Source: Oscillibacter valericigenes Sjm18-20
Lineage (GTDB): Bacteria; Bacillota; Clostridia; Oscillospirales; Oscillospiraceae
Direction of reading: 5' to 3'
NCBI GenBank assembly: GCA_000283575.1
Contig: AP012044.1
Span: 1,612,001-1,676,000 of the forward strand
Length of the DNA: 64,000 nucleotides
Shown here piece after piece: positions 18,043 through 26,520 of the stretch (its first letter is position 1; each line of letters begins with the position of its first letter). Both the position numbers and the translations under genes were made by a program. A model generated the notes under the pieces. It was not told where the DNA came from, did not search any database, and was given only the letters and a program-made list of their open reading frames with translations.

Positions 18043-18945
18043 TTATGCGGCCAGGCCTCTGGCGGCCTGACGATATGTGGCCGGCGGCAGGCCGCCGGGG
18101 TTAGCGGTGTAGATTCGCCGGCGGTTATAGTAAGTCATGATGTACCGGAACACGATGCTCTTAACCTGTGCCATGGGAATCCGCTCCGTCCGGATTCGAT
18201 AGAGTTTTTCCTTCTTCAGCGTAGCAAAAAAGCTCTCCATCCTGGCGTTGTCGTAGCAGTGTCCCGTACCGCTCATACTTTGAACCGCGCCGTATTGCGC
18301 CAGCACCTTTTGAAATGAGGAGCTGGTAAATTGGCTGCCGCGGTCGCTGTGCAGGGTCATTCCATAGGCTCCCTGCGCCTGGCAGGCAGACGGAAACGCC
18401 CGGATACACAGCTCCTTCTTCATGTTGTCACATCCATGGCAAGACCGACGATCTCTCTGTTATAACAGTCCAGAACTGCTGCCAAATACAGCTTGCCGTC
18501 CTGACACTGGATCTGCGTGATATCTGTCAGCCACTTCCGGTTGGGGGCGTCTGCGGTAAAATCCCGGTGAATCAGGTTCTCCGCCTTCTGCGCAGGGGTG
18601 CCGAGGAGCGCGATGGCAGGCCTTCACGCTTCATGGCCCGCCGTACGCTGCTGCGGCTTACCGCAATACCGCGCTGTGTAAGCGCCAGAAGGATTCGGCC
18701 AACACCATAATTGTCATTGTCCGGGTTTTGTGTATAAATCTCTCGTATTTTGACCAGAAGCAACTGCCATGGTTTTGGCTTGCCAGCCGACTGCAAAGAG
18801 CGGTAGTACCCGGATTCACTGACTTTCACAACCCGACACATGGTATGAATGCAGAACCGCTCACGGCGCAGCGTGATGTACTCATACAGCCGCTCCGGCT
18901 CTACCGTTTCCGGTCTTTGGCGAAAAAACCCAGCGCATCTTTAAG
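18043..18945 (-). pseudogene. IS3-family OrfB transposase, copy 4, broken
   Basis: Has the same deletion as copy 1 (LPSRSSAPLRRRRRT then stop). In addition, a 2-base insertion at GGATGTGACAAC shifts the frame between the VGLAMD and MKKELCIRAF stretches. The catalytic Glu region (DNARMESFFATLKKE) remains. Confidence 0.85.
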
Positions 18946-19188
18946 AATCTCATTTGCTTTTCGCAGCTCCGCGATTTCCTTTATTAGTCGACGTTCGTTC
19001 TCGGAAAGCGGTGCGTCGCGGCGAATTCCGCTTCCGACGAAGGCGTGATCTCCGAAGGCCTTTCGCTTCTGCCGCCACTCCGCCAGAGAGTAGTACGGAA
19101 TGCCCAGCTGTGCCGCCGCCTGCTTCACGCCGATTTCATCGGACAGCTTGACCGCTTCTTCTTTGAACTCCTTGTCATATTTGCGCAT
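18901..19188 (-). CDS. IS3-family OrfA, element A copy 4
   Basis: 95 residues, identical in translation to copy 1. Helix-turn-helix plus C-terminal helix, with the T TTT TTC slippery heptamer near the end. Confidence 0.88.
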   Translation of the reverse strand: MRKYDKEFKEEAVKLSDEIGVKQAAAQLGIPYYSLAEWRQKRKAFGDHAFVGSGIRRDAPLSENERRLIKEIAELRKANEILKDALGFFAKDRKR

Positions 19189-19419
19189 TGCAAACACCAC
19201 CTTATTCCTCCTTTGATTCTATCACTTTTTGGGTGTTTGTCCTCTGCACTTCTATGATATCCCTCCAAAACAATAGCCGGAATTCTTATAAACTTCAATC
19301 CAAAAATCATCATTTTCAAAATCAAAGTAATATACTTTACTTTAAATTCATTACTATTTATAAAACTATTAAACTCAAATGAATTAATAACATTTTTGAA
19401 CATTTCAGTAAATACCAAT

Positions 19420-19831
19420 ATGTTTTTAACGGATCACACCGGCATTGCCGAGAGCGTCACGGCGTCCGGCGTGATTGCCATTGAGGGCAATACCGGATCA
19501 GGCAATGATGCAAACGGCGGGCAGGTGCAGCGGAGGCCACGCAATTACAATGTAATCAAGGGGGCTCTGCGGCCCGCCTATGAACCAGAAGAAAGCGAGG
19601 AAGACGAAGTGGTTACTTACAAGAAACTGGCCCGACATGCCCGAGAAGTTCCGGCCCATCATTGACAAGCTCATGACGGCGGGCATTATCCAGGGCGACG
19701 GCTCCGACGCGACCGGCAACGGCGACATCATCAACCTGACGCATGAGCAGGTGCGGACGCTGGTGTTCATCTACCGGGGCGGCGGGTTCGACAGAAAGCT
19801 GCAGGCCGTCGGGATGGAAACGGCAGTATAA
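19420..19831 (+). pseudogene. Phage-type CHAP endolysin, C-terminal remnant
   Basis: The first frame reads TDHTGIAESVTASGVIAIEG then NTGSGNDANGGQVQRRPR, the second half of a CHAP (NlpC/P60-like) peptidoglycan hydrolase containing its conserved His. After EEDEVVTYKKL the frame shifts, and RNWPDMPEKFRPIIDKLMTA through LTHEQVRTLVFIYRGGG gives the C-terminal wall-binding-like repeat common in Clostridial phage lysins. The N-terminal catalytic Cys part is missing. Confidence 0.7.
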
Positions 19832-19839
19832 TAAATGAG

Positions 19840-19886
19840 ATTCCCCGAAGCTTACCAGACGGTAGGCTTCGGGGAATTTATTTTTA
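19840..19886 (+). terminator. Terminator after the endolysin remnant
   Basis: ATTCCCCGAAGCTTACC pairs with GGTAGGCTTCGGGGAAT around AGAC, then TTATTTTT. Related hairpins recur at 20,551-20,594 and 21,401-21,436. Confidence 0.8.
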
Positions 19887-20282
19887 GGCCCGTTCATACT
19901 TTATATCAATCAATTCTAAGTTGCTTAATTCCATGCTGTCATAGAAATATCCGTTTTTTGAAAGATTTCCTCTGGCCATCATATCAAACTTTAATCGTAT
20001 TTTGATTGGAATCCACATTCTGGAATCTTTGTCCCTGCCTATTGCGGTTAGTATTGAGTCGCGCTTTTTCACATCGGAAACACTCGGCTGAGTATAACCC
20101 GCAACTGGATTCGACAGTGTTACATTAGTTAGCATTATGACCTCAGGCACTTTGCCGTAGTTAATTAAATTCAAAATTGCCATTTCAGCATCTGGTGGCA
20201 AGACAAAATGACTTTTTCCGATATAATTGCCTGTTTCTCCATCGTGAATAGTAAAACTTGTATTTGCTAATTTGTCAAACAT
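19884..20282 (-). CDS. Hypothetical protein, 132 residues
   Basis: Starts MFDKLANTSFTIHDGETGNY behind GGGGGTG. The composition is that of a soluble beta-rich protein with no signal peptide or membrane segment. It runs opposite to the flanking lysin remnants and shares the bidirectional hairpin at its 3' end. The sequence (VIMLTNVTLSNPVAGYTQPS, WIPIKIRLKF) hints at a phage structural or accessory protein, but I do not recognise the family. Confidence 0.5.
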   Translation of the reverse strand: MFDKLANTSFTIHDGETGNYIGKSHFVLPPDAEMAILNLINYGKVPEVIMLTNVTLSNPVAGYTQPSVSDVKKRDSILTAIGRDKDSRMWIPIKIRLKFDMMARGNLSKNGYFYDSMELSNLELIDIKYERA

Positions 20283-20389
20283 TGCGAGACACCCCCGGTA
20301 CTAATGTATGCCGCGGGTGAATGAATAAGTAGCGTCCTTCTTGTCCTGTTTTCAAGGTGCCTATATCAACGTGGCGGCACGGCCGCGGA

Positions 20390-20535
20390 CCATACCAGCG
20401 TCGTCGAGAGCGTGGGCGGAAGAAAAAGGAATTCTGACCGGCTATTCCGATGGAACCAAGCGATACAAGGCGTACTGTACCAGAGAACAGATGGTGATCT
20501 TCCTGAACCAGCTCTGGAAACTGATTGCGAAGTAA
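20390..20535 (+). pseudogene. Lysin C-terminal wall-binding-like remnant
   Basis: SRAWAEEKGILTGYSDGTK then TREQMVIFLNQLWKLIAK is an SLH-like repeat of the type that ends Clostridial phage amidases. Only about 45 residues survive. The upstream DNA (20,330-20,400), read on the minus strand, instead resembles the WYG...RRHVDI region of the remnant at 24,885-25,089. It is followed by a terminator (20,551-20,594). Confidence 0.55.
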
Positions 20536-20550
20536 TTTAATATGAAAGCA

Positions 20551-20594
20551 TACCCCGGGGCCTGCCAACTTGGTAAGCTCCGGGGAATTTTTTG
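20551..20594 (+). terminator. Terminator of the second lysin remnant
   Basis: CCCCGGGGCCTGCC and GGTAAGCTCCGGGG pair, followed by AATTTTTT. Same design as 19,840-19,886. Confidence 0.7.
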
Positions 20595-20676
20595 CCGCTT
20601 AGTCATTATAAAAAATGTCCAGAGTAGCAATCTAGAATATGCTCATACTACTTTGACGAAAAGAGGATGAGAAGCA

Positions 20677-21396
20677 TTGAGGTTTCAACGAATTATATTT
20701 TTGCTGGTGGCTGCAATATTTTTAGGTGGAGTGCTGGCTCCTGAGACGGCCGCTCTTACTGACGCTCAAGTTGAGATTCCTGTAACTGAAAAGTACGTCG
20801 CGTTGACCTTTGATGATGGACCGAGAGAGGATACAACGACTCGGCTTTTGGACGGGCTTCGTGATCGAGGAGCCAAGGCGACTTTTTTCTTGGTAGGGAA
20901 GCAGATCGCCTCCAATGCTGATTTGATATTACGTATGAAGGCGGAAGGGCATCAAGTTGGTAATCATACTTGGGACCATTCGAAGCTTCAAGGCATGTCA
21001 TCATCGGCAGTCTTGGAAGAAATTACAGAGACTGATGACGAGCTTCGCAAGGTACTCGGAGATGATGACTACTGGGTGCGGCCGCCATTTGGAAAAATAG
21101 ATCAGGAGCAGAAAGAATTATTTACAGTTCCTCTCGTCAAGTGGTCTGTAGATCCATGGGACTGGAAGCTAAGAAATGTGAATAAAGACATCGCAGCCGT
21201 GATGAAGCAAGTAAAAAATGGAGATATTATTCTTATGCATGACACTGTGACAGAGTCGGTTGATGCTGCGCTACAAATCATAGACCTTTTACAAGCCAAA
21301 GGGTATAAATTTGTTACAGTGAAAGAATTGCTGTCAAAAAATAAAGTCGTATCACAAACTGGAGTTATGTATTATTCGGATACGAGATGCTCATAA
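20677..21396 (+). CDS. Polysaccharide deacetylase (NodB domain), secreted
   Basis: 239 residues from a TTG start after GAGGATGAG. Signal peptide at about 1-27. NodB catalytic motifs are complete: TFDDGP (general base and metal Asp), NHTWDH (metal His pair), RPPFG, WSVDPWDW and ILMHD. Such enzymes remove acetyl groups from peptidoglycan or chitooligosaccharides and can give lysozyme resistance. It lies between lysin-type remnants whose terminator design recurs just behind it (21,401-21,436), so it may have been carried with a phage lysis cassette. Confidence 0.9.
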   Translation: MRFQRIIFLLVAAIFLGGVLAPETAALTDAQVEIPVTEKYVALTFDDGPREDTTTRLLDGLRDRGAKATFFLVGKQIASNADLILRMKAEGHQVGNHTWDHSKLQGMSSSAVLEEITETDDELRKVLGDDDYWVRPPFGKIDQEQKELFTVPLVKWSVDPWDWKLRNVNKDIAAVMKQVKNGDIILMHDTVTESVDAALQIIDLLQAKGYKFVTVKELLSKNKVVSQTGVMYYSDTRCS

Positions 21397-22412
21397 AACT
21401 TTCCTAGGGTTTATCAGACGGCAGGCTCCGGGGAAGCTATTTGTTACTATCAATACTAATTGCATAACTTTTATCCGGTGACTCTGGCTAACTCGAGGGA
21501 CAATCCCAAGTTTTGTGTAAACCTCCGATGTGGTGTAAAATAGAAGCACCACATCGGAGGTATTATTATGGCCAGAAAGAATCGCAGTCCCGAAGAAAAT
21601 GAGCGCAGGGCAAAAATCCGTGAGCTGCTACAGGCAAGCAATATCAGCAGCATGGATGACATCCAGAACCTGTTCAAGGAGACGATTGCTGAATTCATAG
21701 AAAACGGTCTCGATGCAGAACTGGATGACGAGCTGGGCTACAGCAAATATGATTACAAAAACAAGTGGACCGATAATAGCCGGAACGGACACAGCAACAA
21801 GACGCTGCGCACCAGATTCGGCGATGTGAAAGTTGCTGTCCCACGGGATCGGAACGGCGAATTTGAACCGCAGCTTTTGAAGAAAAACCAGACCAGCATC
21901 AGTCAGGACATTGAAGAAAAGATCCTGTCTATGTACGCAAAGGGTATGACGACCAGCGATATCGAGAGCCACATTCGTGATATTTACGGCATAGAGGTCT
22001 CTGATACGACGGTCAGCCGAGTGACGGACAAGATCCTTCCCATCGCAAAAGAATGGCAGCAGCGCCCCTTGGAAGCCACCTATGCGGTGGTATTTCTGGA
22101 TGCGATCCATTTCCACGTCCGGAGCGAAGGGCAGATCGTCAAGAAAGCCGTATATATCGCCATTGGCATCAACCTTGATGGGCGGAAAGATGTCCTTGGA
22201 ATGTGGGTTGGTGAAAACGAAAGTGCCAAGTTCTGGGCAACGGTACTCAACAGTCTACGTAATCGTGGTGTGGAAGATATTTTTATTGCCTGCACAGACA
22301 ATCTCACCGGATTTTTCGCTGCCATTGAGGCGGTGTGACCTGAACCCGAAAAACTTCGTCAATAGGAATGTTAGTCACGATATGCTACAATAGAAAAAAT
22401 GGAGTGATTGAC

Positions 22413-22676
22413 ATGAAGGTAAGGTTTACAGAAGAACAGATCATCAAGATTCTCAAGGAGCACGAGGGTGGCAAGAAGGCAGTGGATATTGTCCGTGAGT
22501 ACAATATCACAGAACAGACTTTTTACCGTTGGAAAAGCAAATATGGCGGCATGGACGTTAGTGAAGCCAAGCGTCTGAAACAGCTTGAAGAAGAAAACCG
22601 TCGGCTGAAAGAAATGGTCGCCGACTTGTCTTTGGATAATAAGATATTAAAGGACGTGCTTTCAAAAAACGTCTGA
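22413..22676 (+). CDS. IS407-group OrfA, copy 2
   Basis: 87 residues, differing from copies 1 and 3 by EEQII in place of EEQLI. Ends in the A AAA AAC slippery site. Confidence 0.93.
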   Translation: MKVRFTEEQIIKILKEHEGGKKAVDIVREYNITEQTFYRWKSKYGGMDVSEAKRLKQLEEENRRLKEMVADLSLDNKILKDVLSKNV

Positions 22677-22753
22677 AGCCTGCCGTAAAACGCAAAATAG
22701 CAGCCGGAGTACAGGAATGCTATGAAATCAGCGAGCGCCGCGCGTGCAGGCTA

Positions 22754-23503
22754 ATGGGGATCAGCCAGAACAGCAAACGATACAAGCCGACCGATAAAAG
22801 CGGGGATACTTTGGTAACAGAACGGCTGAAGGCACTTTCGGTGCGCTGGAAACGATTTGGTTATCGCCGGTTACATGTCATGCTTCTGCGCGAAGGCTTT
22901 GAGATTAACCACAAAAAAACATACAGGCTTTACAAGGATGCAGGATTAACCCTTCAGAAGCGAAGCAAAAAGAAGAAATATGAAAAGCGCGGCATGCCGG
23001 AACGCACCGCAAAAGAAATGAATACTCGCTGGTCGATGGATTTTGTCAGCGACAGAACCAGATATGGCTCAAACATTCGCGTTCTGACCGTAATTGATGA
23101 AGTGACGCGGGAATGTCTGACTCTTGAAGTGGATAGCTCTCTCTCCGGGCGGAGGGTATCGGCTGTTCTAAACCGGATCGCCTTGTTCCGGGGGCTGCCG
23201 AAAGAAATTCTGACCGATAACGGCTCTGAATTTACCAGTAATGTAATGAATGCCTGGGCGTACGATCACAAAGTGGAACACATTTTTACAGATCCGGGCA
23301 AGCCCATGCAAAACGGCTACATAGAAAGCTTCAACGGGAAACTCCGCGCGGAATGCCTAAACCAACATTGGTTTCAAAGCTTGTCTGAGGCAAGGGAGAT
23401 AATTGAAAACTGGCGGTTGGAATATAACAGGATCAGGCCGCATTCCTCTCTCGACAACCTGACGCCGGAAGAATATGCCTTGAAACTTTCAAGTTGTTAC
23501 TAA
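22754..23503 (+). CDS. IS407-group OrfB transposase, copy 2
   Basis: 249 residues from the ATG, with an open -1 frame back to OrfA ([20 protein letters not shown]). Intact DDE triad as in copy 1. It differs from copy 1 by substitutions such as MNTRW for MNARW. Confidence 0.93.
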   Translation: MGISQNSKRYKPTDKSGDTLVTERLKALSVRWKRFGYRRLHVMLLREGFEINHKKTYRLYKDAGLTLQKRSKKKKYEKRGMPERTAKEMNTRWSMDFVSDRTRYGSNIRVLTVIDEVTRECLTLEVDSSLSGRRVSAVLNRIALFRGLPKEILTDNGSEFTSNVMNAWAYDHKVEHIFTDPGKPMQNGYIESFNGKLRAECLNQHWFQSLSEAREIIENWRLEYNRIRPHSSLDNLTPEEYALKLSSCY

Positions 23504-24884
23504 CATTCCCTCTGCGCGAAATCAGGGGGCAGGTCAGGTGTTCCCTAAAACAGGGATCCAGAACTGCATCATCCACCAGATCCGGAATTCCACTCGGTAT
23601 GTTTCCTACAAGGATCTGAAAGCCTTGGTGGCTGACCTCAAGGCGGTTTATGCGGCCGCGGATGAGCCGTCGGCACTGGAAGCTCTGGAGGCGTTTGCTC
23701 AGCGCTGGGACAAGAAATACCCCAAAATCTCGGCCTCCTGGCAGGATAACTGGCCCAATCTGAGTACTTATTTCAAGTTCCCACAGGAAGTCCGGCGCCT
23801 CATTTATACCACCAATGCCATTGAGGGCTTTAACCGCCAGCTTCGTAAAGTGACCAAGGCAAAATCTGTCTTCCCCACGGATGACAGTCTTTTGAAAATG
23901 CTGTATTTAGCCATGATGGACATTACAAAAAAGTGGACCGGCAGACGTCAGGACTGGAGTATGATCCACGCACAGTTGGCAGTCTACTTTGCAGACAGAC
24001 TGCCCGATTGAGCGACTGATTCTTGACATGCGGCAAGTTCGCCACTAATATGACACCAAGGGAGCAGCCCCCTTGATAGACGCTGCTCCCTTGAAATAAA
24101 TCGCTCTATTCGCACCATGGTTGACCGTTTACACAGAATTCGGGGCAGACCCTAACTCGAATTCTGTTGCTTCCAATACCAAGATGAGTCTGTCATTGTT
24201 AACATCCAGAAAACTTATGGGTATTGCCATTCCTGTGGTAGAGTCAGATACGCTTAATGACTTTATCTCATCGTCCATGTTTATACTTGACATATCCATT
24301 TTAAACAGCCTATAAAAAGAATCCTTGCTATAACATATATCGGTAATATTATAGAGAGGTTTATCTAATTCGTACTGATAAGCATCATGGCTTTTAAATC
24401 ATTTTGATGAAAATGAGCCTTTGCTAATTACAATTTTATCATCAATAATTTTTTGCCCTGTTGGATACTCTGATGCATCTTTATAAGAATCTGCGAATTC
24501 AAGTAGCTTATCTACTTTACAAGTTCCATAGAAAAACTCGCTGGTTTCACTGCCCAAATCCGCTTTCCCTATAAAAGGTTCAGATGTATTGATAGGAATA
24601 CTACTGATATCATCTTCTGTAGTATCCGTTGCACTATTGTCCACGTGTTCATCTGGCTCATTGCCAGCATCAATGGATGGATTACCACTACAACCAAACA
24701 AACAACCACACAATATGGACATTATCAAACATGACAGAATTTTTTCCCCATCTTTTCCCTCCAAATTATTATTATACAAAAATGGCATCCGGACGAATTA
24801 TTCTAAACACTAAATGAAAAGATTTTCAACAAAAAAGGGCAATTCTTTCGTAATATCTGTTGACTGAGCCGGTAAATGTCATAT

Positions 24885-25089
24885 GTACAAATATCAACGT
24901 GGCGGCGCTTTCCCACGTAGCCGACGGGAAGCTTCTCACCATACCAGTCATCGTCCTCGATCTTAATGGCCTGCGTCCGAATGGGACACGCAGCATTGTG
25001 TTGTACTCCGATTCCGGGATTGTAGCAATGCTGTCTTTTCTCCAGATGCCCATATCTCTGTAATAAAGCTGGACTCTGATATCTGCCAT
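24885..25089 (-). pseudogene. Phage-like small protein, frameshifted
   Basis: Behind GGAGGAAAAGGCG it starts MADIRVQLYYRDMGIWRKDS, then loses the frame at about 24,985. The other frame continues IKIEDDDWYGEKLPVGYVG to KRRHVDI. A short hydrophobic ORF (25,114-25,194, MHKVVYVFLEISICLSVWVI) ends just upstream. Not assigned to a family. Confidence 0.45.
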
Positions 25090-25230
25090 CGCCTTTTCCT
25101 CCTGCCTTTCGGCTCACTTCTTCAAATTCCGTGCGATCACCCACACGCTCAGACAAATGCTGATTTCCAGAAACACATAAACGACTTTATGCATCTTGAC
25201 ACCTGGCAAGCGATTTGATATTCTTGATAT

Positions 25231-25256
25231 GCAGGGGAGGTTTTGCCCTCCCCTCG
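25231..25256 (-). terminator. Hairpin below the micropeptide gene
   Basis: GGGGAGG and CCTCCCC pair around GCAAAA when read on the minus strand. No clean T run follows. Confidence 0.5.
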
Positions 25257-25258
25257 CC

Positions 25259-25381
25259 CTATCGCCTTATGTTCTCGTAAAGGAGAATCAAAGCGGCGAT
25301 TAGGTTTAGCAGTGCGGTGACGAGGTTGATGTGGTGGTCGGTCTCGCCGCCGCTCTTTTTTCGCTTGCTCGTGGTGCTCAC
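25259..25381 (-). CDS. Small hydrophobic peptide (37-40 residues), start codon uncertain
   Basis: Basic head KRKKSGG, then HHINLVTALLNLIAALILLY, one membrane helix, ending ENIRR. GGAGGTGAGCACC precedes an ACG at the ideal distance, where an ATG would be expected. A GTG three codons earlier overlaps the Shine-Dalgarno itself. Thus either the start has mutated or ACG/GTG is used weakly. The build (basic head, single helix) resembles holin-like type I toxins or small phage membrane peptides. Divergent from the HTH gene at 25,522. Confidence 0.45.
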   Translation of the reverse strand: MSTTSKRKKSGGETDHHINLVTALLNLIAALILLYENIRR

Positions 25382-25416
25382 CTCCGCTCTATGGTTTTAC
25401 TATAGCACAAAGATGT

Positions 25417-25488
25417 GTGATATCGATTGACAGTATCACCAAACATTGTGCTACTGCATTGGCTAAATTATCACTTGTGTTTGTGATA
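25417..25488 (+). promoter_or_regulatory. Two inverted repeats GTGATA/TATCAC between divergent genes
   Basis: 25,417-25,439 reads GTGATA-N11-TATCAC, and 25,469-25,488 reads TATCAC-N8-GTGATA. A TTGACA (25,427-25,432) lies inside the first. Paired palindromes between a small XRE gene and a divergent gene are typical phage-type operators, so autorepression by the 25,522 protein is likely. Confidence 0.55.
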
Positions 25489-25521
25489 TAGCCGGTGTAT
25501 CATTAACGCAGGGGTGATGAA

Positions 25522-25824
25522 GTGATTTCATATGAAAAATTATTTGAAAAATTAAAATCCGCGGGGCTTACCTCTTACAAATTGCGCCTGATGGATGACC
25601 CGATTATAGCGCAGTATACCTTAACACGGCTTAAAAAAGGCGCGGGCGGGATGGATAGCAACACCCTGAATCGGCTGTGCAAATACTTTGATTGCCAGCC
25701 AGGGAACTTAATGGAGTATATCCCGGACCCTGTGACGGAATGGCAAACGATCAATGTAGAGACGGGCGAACAGTCGAATGCTGATTTCAAACTCAAATTT
25801 GAGAAGAAAACTCCAAAAGAATAA
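25522..25824 (+). CDS. XRE/Cro-type small DNA-binding protein
   Basis: 100 residues from a GTG after AGGGGTGATGAA. A Cro/CI-type fold covers about 1-66: YEKLFEKLKSAGLTSYKLRL, LTRLKKGAGGMDSNTLNRLC, then CQPGNLMEYIPD, as in the YozG/HTH_26 group. The C-terminal 30 residues are polar. It probably binds the two inverted repeats upstream. Confidence 0.85.
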   Translation: MISYEKLFEKLKSAGLTSYKLRLMDDPIIAQYTLTRLKKGAGGMDSNTLNRLCKYFDCQPGNLMEYIPDPVTEWQTINVETGEQSNADFKLKFEKKTPKE

Positions 25825-25827
25825 AGC

Positions 25828-26041
25828 AACCCCCGTGGGAGCCAGTGCGGTTCTCACGGGGGCATTCGTTTTAACCGCTTTTTAACCACTGAAACGCATT
25901 ATAACGCGCCGATAAAATCTGAAAGTAAAAAAAATAATTAACCGTCAAACCATTGAAAAATCAATGCTTTTCGGCTAATTATCTTTGGCAGCGGGTGAAG
26001 GATTCGAACCCTCACAGACTGAGTCAGAGTCCGGAGTGCTA
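25828..26041 (-). repeat. Element end plus tRNA-Gln 3' fragment (att remnant 2)
   Basis: 25,986-26,041 is the 3' half of tRNA-Gln(CTG), minus strand, ending CCA at 25,986. The anticodon stem carries changes relative to the complete gene (CACTCC, ACTCAG). Downstream, 25,828-25,985 aligns with the DNA below the intact tRNA (38,735-38,902), including the CCCCCGTG hairpin and the tRNA terminator. On the other side AAGCTTTT matches the arm beside fragment 1. Confidence 0.8.
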
Positions 26042-26520
26042 AAAGCTTGTAATTATTGATATACATGAGCATCGAAAACCAGTAAATTTTAATTGCAACA
26101 CCATTTGTAACATAAACGGGCAAGTAGATAAAGAGAAAGAGTTCGATATTAACCGCCAGCAAATCCATACTGCTACCGCCTCACGGTGCTGGTACCCAGA
26201 GGTGATGCCATTGAAAACTGCCCACCAAACAGCCTTGTAGTAATAGGCGGCATTGGCTATCGCTGAATGGGTAACGCGTGAAAGCGGTTCGGGGCAGCCT
26301 ATTAGATTGATTCAAAATAGTTTAAGACTGACGAGACAACAGCAAATTAAGCTGAGGTATTAGAAGTCAAGCGGTAAATCATGACAAAATGTGACCAATA
26401 TGTTATACTGAAAACCAAGTAACACATTTATACAAATAATGGATCAAAAGATAGAAATTATGACCAAGCCATTTCTAAACATATTTGGTCTGTTGCCATT
26501 AGAAGGGAGCCAAAACATAA
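26042..26520. other. Intergenic region with the Sel1-gene promoter
   Basis: ATGACA (26,381-26,386), a 17-bp spacer and TATACT (26,404-26,409) form a plausible promoter about 110 bases before the Sel1-repeat gene. A short minus-strand hydrophobic frame (to 26,168) runs into the tRNA fragment and looks accidental. Confidence 0.5.

Larger units (their letters stand above)
17995..19267 (-). mobile_element. IS3-family element A, copy 4 (1,273 bp)
   Basis: Both terminal repeats are present. It is two bases longer than copy 1 because of an extra TG at about 18,427. No matching target duplication is visible (CAA on the left, AAA on the right). Confidence 0.9.
22336..23536 (+). mobile_element. IS407-group element B, copy 2 (1,201 bp)
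   Basis: Complete, flanked by GGTG on both sides (22,332-22,335 and 23,537-23,540). It sits inside the IS256-family transposase, so it arrived later. Confidence 0.95.
21568..24011 (+). pseudogene. IS256-family (Mutator-type) transposase, split by an IS
   Basis: The N-terminal 256 residues (21,568-22,335) and the C-terminal 157 (23,541-24,011) are contiguous once the 1,201-bp insert and one GGTG copy are removed. DDE residues: VVFLDAIHF, ACTDNLTGF and TTNAIEGFNRQLRK. Full length would be about 413 residues, normal for the family. Inactive as it stands. Confidence 0.92.
21497..24152 (+). mobile_element. IS256-family element, interrupted by IS element B copy 2
   Basis: Terminal repeats of about 26 bp (GGGACAATCCCAAGTTTTGT on the left; GGGTCTGCCCCGAATTCTGT read inward on the right). 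It is flanked by a perfect 8-bp duplication TAACTCGA (21,489-21,496 and 24,153-24,160), the usual size for IS256. Without the inserted element it is about 1,451 bp. Confidence 0.93.
21471..24788 (-). pseudogene. Putative lipoprotein gene, nonsense mutation plus IS256 insertion
   Basis: On the minus strand from 24,788: an N-terminal hydrophobic stretch with lipobox LFGCSG and an acidic Thr/Ser-rich linker. The body reads to SKGSFSSK, where a TGA (about 24,399) breaks the frame. The same frame then continues (HDAYQYELDKPLYNITDICY) to 24,153, is cut by the IS256-family element with its 8-bp duplication, and resumes at 21,496 to end ELARVTG. About 215 residues before damage. Function unknown; membrane-anchored outside the cell by its lipobox. 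Confidence 0.7.

Noticed and set aside
17991-19270. Target duplication for IS element A copy 4
   Set aside because: Left CAA and right AAA differ, so no duplication can be claimed.
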